From the NCBI GenBank assembly GCA_020635495.1, contig JACJZQ010000010.1:62001-126000 (forward strand): DNA of 64,000 nt. The letters are read 5' to 3'. Below, piece by piece: positions 60,160-64,000 of this stretch (position 1 is its first letter; each line of letters starts with the position of its first letter). The position numbers and the translations under genes are program-made. This DNA comes from Flavobacteriales bacterium. GTDB taxonomy: Bacteria > Bacteroidota > Bacteroidia > UBA10329. The notes below the pieces were generated by a model. It was given only the letters and a program-made list of their open reading frames with translations. It ran no database searches and was not told the origin of the DNA.

Positions 60160-60735
60160 TTAGAGTCGGTCTGCAAATTGTTTTCGGAGGAGTTTCTTCA
60201 TGTTCATTCTTGCTTTGGCAAGGTTTGATTTTGAAGTTCCCACGCTTATGCCTAATTCGTCAGCAATTTCCTGATGCGAATAATTCTCCATTACGTACAG
60301 GTTAAATACCATCTGATATGCCGGAGAAAGTTGTTGCATCGCTTGTATGACGTGTTTTGGCTGAATGGTTTCCTCTTCTGGGTCTAAAAATTCGTGTTCG
60401 TCCTTATCATCGGCCAAATTCAGAACCTGATAGTCGTCATCTGGCACCATATCCTGATGTTTTTTTCTTCTGAATGAGTCAATGGCGTTATTCGTAAAAA
60501 TCCGTCTGACCCACCCTTCAAAAGAACCATCATTCTTATACTTTTCGAGGTTTTTGAAGAGCTTGATGAATCCTTCTTGCACCAATTCCTTCCCCTGATC
60601 AAGATCCTTCGTATACCTCATGCACACTCCCAACATTTTACCGTAGAACATCTCATAGATCTTCTGCTGGCTTCTGCGGTCGTTTTTCAGACAACCGGCT
60701 ATCAGATCTTGTAGCTCTTGGTCAGTTGGTTGCAC
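60160..60735 (-). CDS. ECF-type RNA polymerase sigma factor (sigma-70 family)
   Basis: A 191-residue sigma factor. Region 2 (YTKDLDQGKELVQEGFIKLF, FEGWVRRIFTNNAIDSFRRK) binds core polymerase and the -10 region. A long acidic linker (DDKDEHEFLDPEEE) leads to region 4 (QLSPAYQMVFNLYVMENYSH, QEIADELGISVGTSKSNLAK), a helix-turn-helix for -35 recognition. The start is GTG at 60735, as no ATG precedes region 2 closely. The membrane PKD protein starts four bases after its stop. Every gene downstream on this strand to 35774 encodes a secreted or surface protein, so control of that series is plausible but unproven. Confidence 0.9.
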   Translation of the reverse strand: MQPTDQELQDLIAGCLKNDRRSQQKIYEMFYGKMLGVCMRYTKDLDQGKELVQEGFIKLFKNLEKYKNDGSFEGWVRRIFTNNAIDSFRRKKHQDMVPDDDYQVLNLADDKDEHEFLDPEEETIQPKHVIQAMQQLSPAYQMVFNLYVMENYSHQEIADELGISVGTSKSNLAKARMNMKKLLRKQFADRL

Positions 60736-60868
60736 GCGAATAGAGAACGGTTGTGAATTTTCTGGGTTGCCTTAATCGTATGCCAATATTACTGTAATAT
60801 GAAAAGACCTGCGATAAGTGGCTTTGTGGTGTTTTTGACAATCGCAAAGTAACTGACGGAAATCGTCT

Positions 60869-60898
60869 TTTGAGCCAACACGTTCTTTTCTACATTTG
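60869..60898 (+). promoter_or_regulatory. Bacteroidota-type promoter of mdh
   Basis: TTTG (60869-60872), 18 bases, then TACATTTG (60891-60898); both boxes match consensus. The predicted leader is about 42 bases before the mdh ATG. Confidence 0.7.
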
Positions 60899-60944
60899 CG
60901 GCCGCAAAGAGCATGTGAAATAACGTTATTCAATATACATTACC

Positions 60945-61880
60945 ATGAAAGTTACAGTAGTAGGAGCGGGAGCAGTTGGCGCAAGTTGCGCTGAATACAT
61001 CGCCATAAAGGACTTTGCTTCCGAAGTTGTTTTAGTTGATATCAAAGAAGGGTTTGCCGAAGGAAAGGCAATGGACCTGATGCAGTGTGCCACACTGAAC
61101 GGTTTCGATACCAAGATAACCGGTGTTACCAACGATTATTCGAAAACGGCAGGAAGCGATATTGCAGTTATTACCAGTGGCATTCCGCGTAAGCCGGGTA
61201 TGACCCGCGAGGAGCTTATCGGTATCAATGCAGGAATTGTTAAAACAGTTGCTTCCAACTTGATCCAGCATTCTCCTAACATCATCATCATTGTGGTCAG
61301 TAACCCAATGGATACCATGACCTACCTGACGCACAAGGCTACAGGTCTGCCAAAGAACAGGATCATTGGAATGGGTGGAGCGTTGGACAGTGCCCGATTC
61401 AAGTACCGCTTGAGCGAGGCATTGGAATGCCCAGCTTCTGATGTGGCTGGAATGGTTATCGGTGGACACAGTGATACTGGAATGTTGCCATTGACAAGAT
61501 TGGCTGTAAGAAACGGTGTTCCTGTTTCTGAGTTCCTTTCTGATGAAAAATTGGCCGAAGTTGCTGAAGCCACTAAAGTGGGTGGGGCAACACTTACCCG
61601 TTTGTTGGGTACAAGTGCCTGGTATGCACCAGGTGCCGCTGTGTCTGCATTGGTTCAGGCAATTGCTTGCGATCAGAAGAAAATGTTCCCATGTTCAGCC
61701 ATGTTGGATGGCGAGTACGGATTGAGCGACATCTGCATCGGTGTGCCGGTTATTCTAGGAAAGAACGGTATTGAGAAGATCGTTGAGATAGATCTTGATG
61801 ATGCTGAAAAAGCCAAGTTGGCAGAAAGTGCTGATGGTGTAAGAAAGACCAACGGTCTTTTGGAAGGCGCCACGGCCTAA
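60945..61880 (+). CDS. mdh: Malate dehydrogenase (LDH-like type)
   Basis: A 311-residue NAD-dependent malate dehydrogenase of the TCA cycle. The Rossmann motif is GAGAVGASCAEYIA (residues ~6-19), with VVLVDI giving the Asp that selects NAD over NADP. The active-site loop is GIPRKPGMTREEL, with the Arg residues that hold malate; LDSARFKYRL gives the Asp and third Arg, and GGHSDTGMLPL the catalytic His. Arg in place of Gln in the loop supports malate over lactate. It is a single gene with a good promoter and a strong terminator, divergent from the ECF sigma gene. Confidence 0.95.
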   Translation: MKVTVVGAGAVGASCAEYIAIKDFASEVVLVDIKEGFAEGKAMDLMQCATLNGFDTKITGVTNDYSKTAGSDIAVITSGIPRKPGMTREELIGINAGIVKTVASNLIQHSPNIIIIVVSNPMDTMTYLTHKATGLPKNRIIGMGGALDSARFKYRLSEALECPASDVAGMVIGGHSDTGMLPLTRLAVRNGVPVSEFLSDEKLAEVAEATKVGGATLTRLLGTSAWYAPGAAVSALVQAIACDQKKMFPCSAMLDGEYGLSDICIGVPVILGKNGIEKIVEIDLDDAEKAKLAESADGVRKTNGLLEGATA

Positions 61881-61898
61881 GCCAATTTAAATGATATG

Positions 61899-61935
61899 GA
61901 AAGGGCGTTACGCACATGCGTAACGCCCTTTTAAT
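61899..61935. terminator. Bidirectional intrinsic terminator after mdh
   Basis: A perfect ~14-bp stem AAAGGGCGTTACG.. (61900-61914) with ..CGTAACGCCCTTT (61917-61931), followed by TTTAAT, between convergent mdh and the DCC-family gene. Confidence 0.92.
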
Positions 61936-61956
61936 ATTTGGTAACCACGACCCTAT

Positions 61957-62367
61957 CTAAGTTTCAATAAAACGGTTTTTCCACCTTGGTTCAGGAATCC
62001 AGCAAACGTCTTTTTTGCCGTACCACTTGTATCGATTTTTAGCTACCCAATCGTACACAGCATCTCTGATGAATCTTGGAACGATGGAGAATACCCCGCC
62101 TAACTTCCAAGCTCCATTCAGGTGCTTGGCCAATTTGAGTGCGGCATCGCTTTTAACATAGGTTTTGCCGTTCTCCAGCAGAACAAGGCTGTTCAGGTAA
62201 TCGGTAGGAAGTTTGGAGTCTTTGAGGGCCTTTACCGCAAATTCTGACTGCAGCGATGCAAAGCGAACATTCTCTTTACTGTTTCGCTTCAATACAAACT
62301 GAACAGACGCACTGCATAAGTTGCAAACGCCATCAAAAAGTAGAATGGGGCCTTCTTCGGTTGTCAT
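61957..62367 (-). CDS. DCC-family (DUF393) thiol-disulphide oxidoreductase-like protein
   Basis: A 136-residue protein named after its N-terminal D-x-x-C-x-x-C motif, seen here as LLFDGVCNLCSASVQF (residues ~9-24). Members are thioredoxin-like in length and fold, but their substrates are not known. Other conserved pieces are VRFASLQSEFAVKAL, YVKSDAALKLAKHL and a C-terminal DWVAKNRYKWYGKKDVCWIP. Its ATG overlaps the stop of the FG-GAP protein (ATGA), so they are co-translated although the functions look unrelated. It ends at the mdh terminator. Confidence 0.88.
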   Translation of the reverse strand: MTTEEGPILLFDGVCNLCSASVQFVLKRNSKENVRFASLQSEFAVKALKDSKLPTDYLNSLVLLENGKTYVKSDAALKLAKHLNGAWKLGGVFSIVPRFIRDAVYDWVAKNRYKWYGKKDVCWIPEPRWKNRFIET

Positions 62368-64000
62368 TTCTGAAGAACAAACCGACCAGTCGCAATGCTG
62401 TTCTCTGAGCGGAGGTCGATGAAATATATGCCGCTGTTCAATTGACCGAGGTCTATGGTCTGTTGGATCAGGTCTCTGGATCGCTGACTGAACACCATTT
62501 CGCCAAGCGCATTGAAAATTCTCAGTTCAACGTTACCTGCCATTGGAACCACAGGTTCAATGGTAAACGTTCCGTTATTCGGGTTAGGATAGATCTGAAG
62601 TTGCGAGCGTTCTGTCCTATCAATTTCGGCAATATCGTTGATGGTCAGGCCAATCGTATCTCCCTTATAAAAGGCCAGTCCTCCAGCAAGATTTCCGAGA
62701 ATCAATTCTGGCAGCCCATCATTTGTAATGTCGGCCATAGCTACAGAAGAGCGCTCTCCTTCATAGGCAGGGAAAGCATTCTCTCGGTTGAAGGATGGCT
62801 TTACCGAGAAGGTGAAATTCGGACGTTCGTTATTGGAGCCATCGTACTCAATTCCGCATCCTGAAAAATTGCCGCTGCTGGCATACGCATTACATGTGTA
62901 GGGCAGGGTAGAGTATTGCACGTTCACATCGGAAGTTCCTCCTCCATTGGTCTGATACCAACAGAATTCTACCACCAGATTTGAAACACCATCCCACACC
63001 ATAGGCGTTTGGGCAACATATTCGGCATTGCCACTAGGTACGGTGCCTGTTGAAACAAAGTATGCCGTTGAGAACCCTTCCACAAAACCGTTCAGTTCGT
63101 TGAGGTCGGTCATTCCCATTTTAATGTAGAACTGAGCATGAGTAACGCTTTGTGCATCCGTTGTCAAAGCTATCTTTTCAAATACGCCTTGCTGCAGGCC
63201 TTGTGCGCTCAGTTCGTCAGCTCTTATCAAGTATTGGTTTCTGCCGCTTGTGGTTGAGAATCCGAACGGGGTGGTCTCATTACTTGTGCTGAAATCGGTG
63301 CCCGTTCCAATGGAAGCGATCAACTCGTCCGGACCGGTTATCACTTCCGTAATTTCATTGTACAATTCAACGATTCCGCTCTCGGAACCTACAAGCAATT
63401 GAACTTCTCCATCATCCTCAAACAAAAAGGGCGTGCTGAACCCGAACGAAAGTCCGTTTCTACGCATATCAACTCCGCCCCAGTTGGTGTCTTCTAACGT
63501 GAATACAGGATTGTTGGCCGTGCCTGTGTTATGATAGTAGTTCAGGTTACCGTTTCGCTCTCCTATAATGAGGTCAAGAAGTAGATCTCCATCCACATCA
63601 AAAAGACAAGGAGCGGCATATTGACCCGTAATATCTATTCCCTGAAAACCGGGTGTGGTAAGAGAAAAACTGGCAGGATTGCCAACACCACCGCTGTTTT
63701 CAAAGTAGTGCACCAATCCATCAGCATCTCCAACGATCATGTCATGGTCTCCATCCCCATCAATATCACCAAAGGTTGGGATAACATTTCCGAGACCAAG
63801 AGCGGAAATGTTAGCCACGTTTCGGGTCTGTAGCTCAAAAGACGGTTCGGTTCCGGTACCTGTGTTTCTGTAATAGGCAATCTGCGATGAGTAAGATCCT
63901 GTGTTGACAAAATAACCCCTGTTTCCAACCATCAGGTCCTTGAGTCCGTCATTGTCATAATCGAAGAAAACAGGGTAGGCGCTGGTTCCGAGGTCTATCA
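62364..64000 (-). CDS. FG-GAP/VCBS-repeat secreted protein with T9SS type-A tail, N-terminus missing (window edge)
   Basis: The frame is open to the right edge (…PVFFDYDNDGLKDLMVGNRG at the edge), so the start and signal peptide lie outside; a Met at 63932 is internal. At least 545 residues are present. Beta-propeller repeats with calcium loops follow one another (DIDGDGDHDMIVGDADGLVH, FDVDGDLLLDLIIGERNGNL, LVGSESGIVELYN, DITNDGLPELILGNLAGGLA), as in integrin-alpha-like propellers. A ~190-residue beta domain is inserted before the last repeat (FSTTSGRNQYLIRADELSAQ, VWDGVSNLVVEFCWYQT), a type known from Bacteroidota secreted proteins. The end (QIYPNPNNGTFTIEPVVPMA) is the Por-secretion sorting domain. 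It overlaps the DCC gene by 4 bases. Confidence 0.87.
   Translation of the reverse strand, partial: IDLGTSAYPVFFDYDNDGLKDLMVGNRGYFVNTGSYSSQIAYYRNTGTGTEPSFELQTRNVANISALGLGNVIPTFGDIDGDGDHDMIVGDADGLVHYFENSGGVGNPASFSLTTPGFQGIDITGQYAAPCLFDVDGDLLLDLIIGERNGNLNYYHNTGTANNPVFTLEDTNWGGVDMRRNGLSFGFSTPFLFEDDGEVQLLVGSESGIVELYNEITEVITGPDELIASIGTGTDFSTSNETTPFGFSTTSGRNQYLIRADELSAQGLQQGVFEKIALTTDAQSVTHAQFYIKMGMTDLNELNGFVEGFSTAYFVSTGTVPSGNAEYVAQTPMVWDGVSNLVVEFCWYQTNGGGTSDVNVQYSTLPYTCNAYASSGNFSGCGIEYDGSNNERPNFTFSVKPSFNRENAFPAYEGERSSVAMADITNDGLPELILGNLAGGLAFYKGDTIGLTINDIAEIDRTERSQLQIYPNPNNGTFTIEPVVPMAGNVELRIFNALGEMVFSQRSRDLIQQTIDLGQLNSGIYFIDLRSENSIATGRFVLQK

Overview
This 64 kb window looks like chromosomal DNA of a Bacteroidota member, probably a marine flavobacterium of the Cryomorphaceae/Schleiferiaceae kind (the family level is a guess). 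The signs are many proteins with type IX secretion (T9SS) C-terminal sorting domains of type A (Por-secretion tail) and type B (gliding-motility-associated CHU_C domain), PKD and SprB-like repeats, a TonB receptor with a CarboxypepD_reg-like N-terminus, and promoters of the TTTG-N18-TAnnTTTG type. No tRNA, rRNA, CRISPR array or complete insertion sequence was seen.

Layout. Bases 1-13,500 are mostly housekeeping: mutS (cut by the left edge), a TrmH-family RNA methyltransferase, an OmpA/TSP3 outer-membrane protein, a deoxynucleoside kinase and folK, divergent sppA, a secreted S8 protease, an orphan HsdR-N-domain protein, a cold-shock protein, AMP nucleosidase and holA. This stretch also holds most of the small repetitive DNA: a degenerate 21-bp tandem array, a perfect 15-bp palindrome, and a GIY-YIG nuclease gene lying between copies of a 45-48 bp intergenic repeat. 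Bases 13,500-28,600 carry a lectin/PKD type-B adhesin, a TonB receptor with an O-methyltransferase, two glycosyltransferases, a tandem pair of PA-domain type-A proteins, ftsE and another type-A protein. Bases 28,800-35,700 hold a TPR protein translationally coupled to an outer-membrane barrel, followed by gyrB.

Bases 35,774-60,735 are the striking part. Twelve genes lie on the minus strand with no plus-strand gene among them. The series is headed by an ECF sigma factor and a membrane-anchored PKD/CHU_C protein that resembles an anti-sigma or sensor partner. After them come five large type-B cell-surface proteins (749-1788 aa), a small secreted protein coupled to the largest, two collagen-like (Gly-X-Y) proteins and two small secreted proteins. 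Four of the giants share the same ~1.27 kb tail and differ in their N-terminal heads. In three proteins the head domains are inserted inside an Ig-like repeat at the same loop. I infer a surface-adhesin island that may be controlled by its own sigma/sensor pair.

Bases 60,900-64,000 return to housekeeping with mdh and a DCC-family protein, then an FG-GAP/VCBS type-A protein that runs off the right edge.

Functions rest on motif recognition by eye. Domain limits are approximate, and no database search or structure prediction was run.
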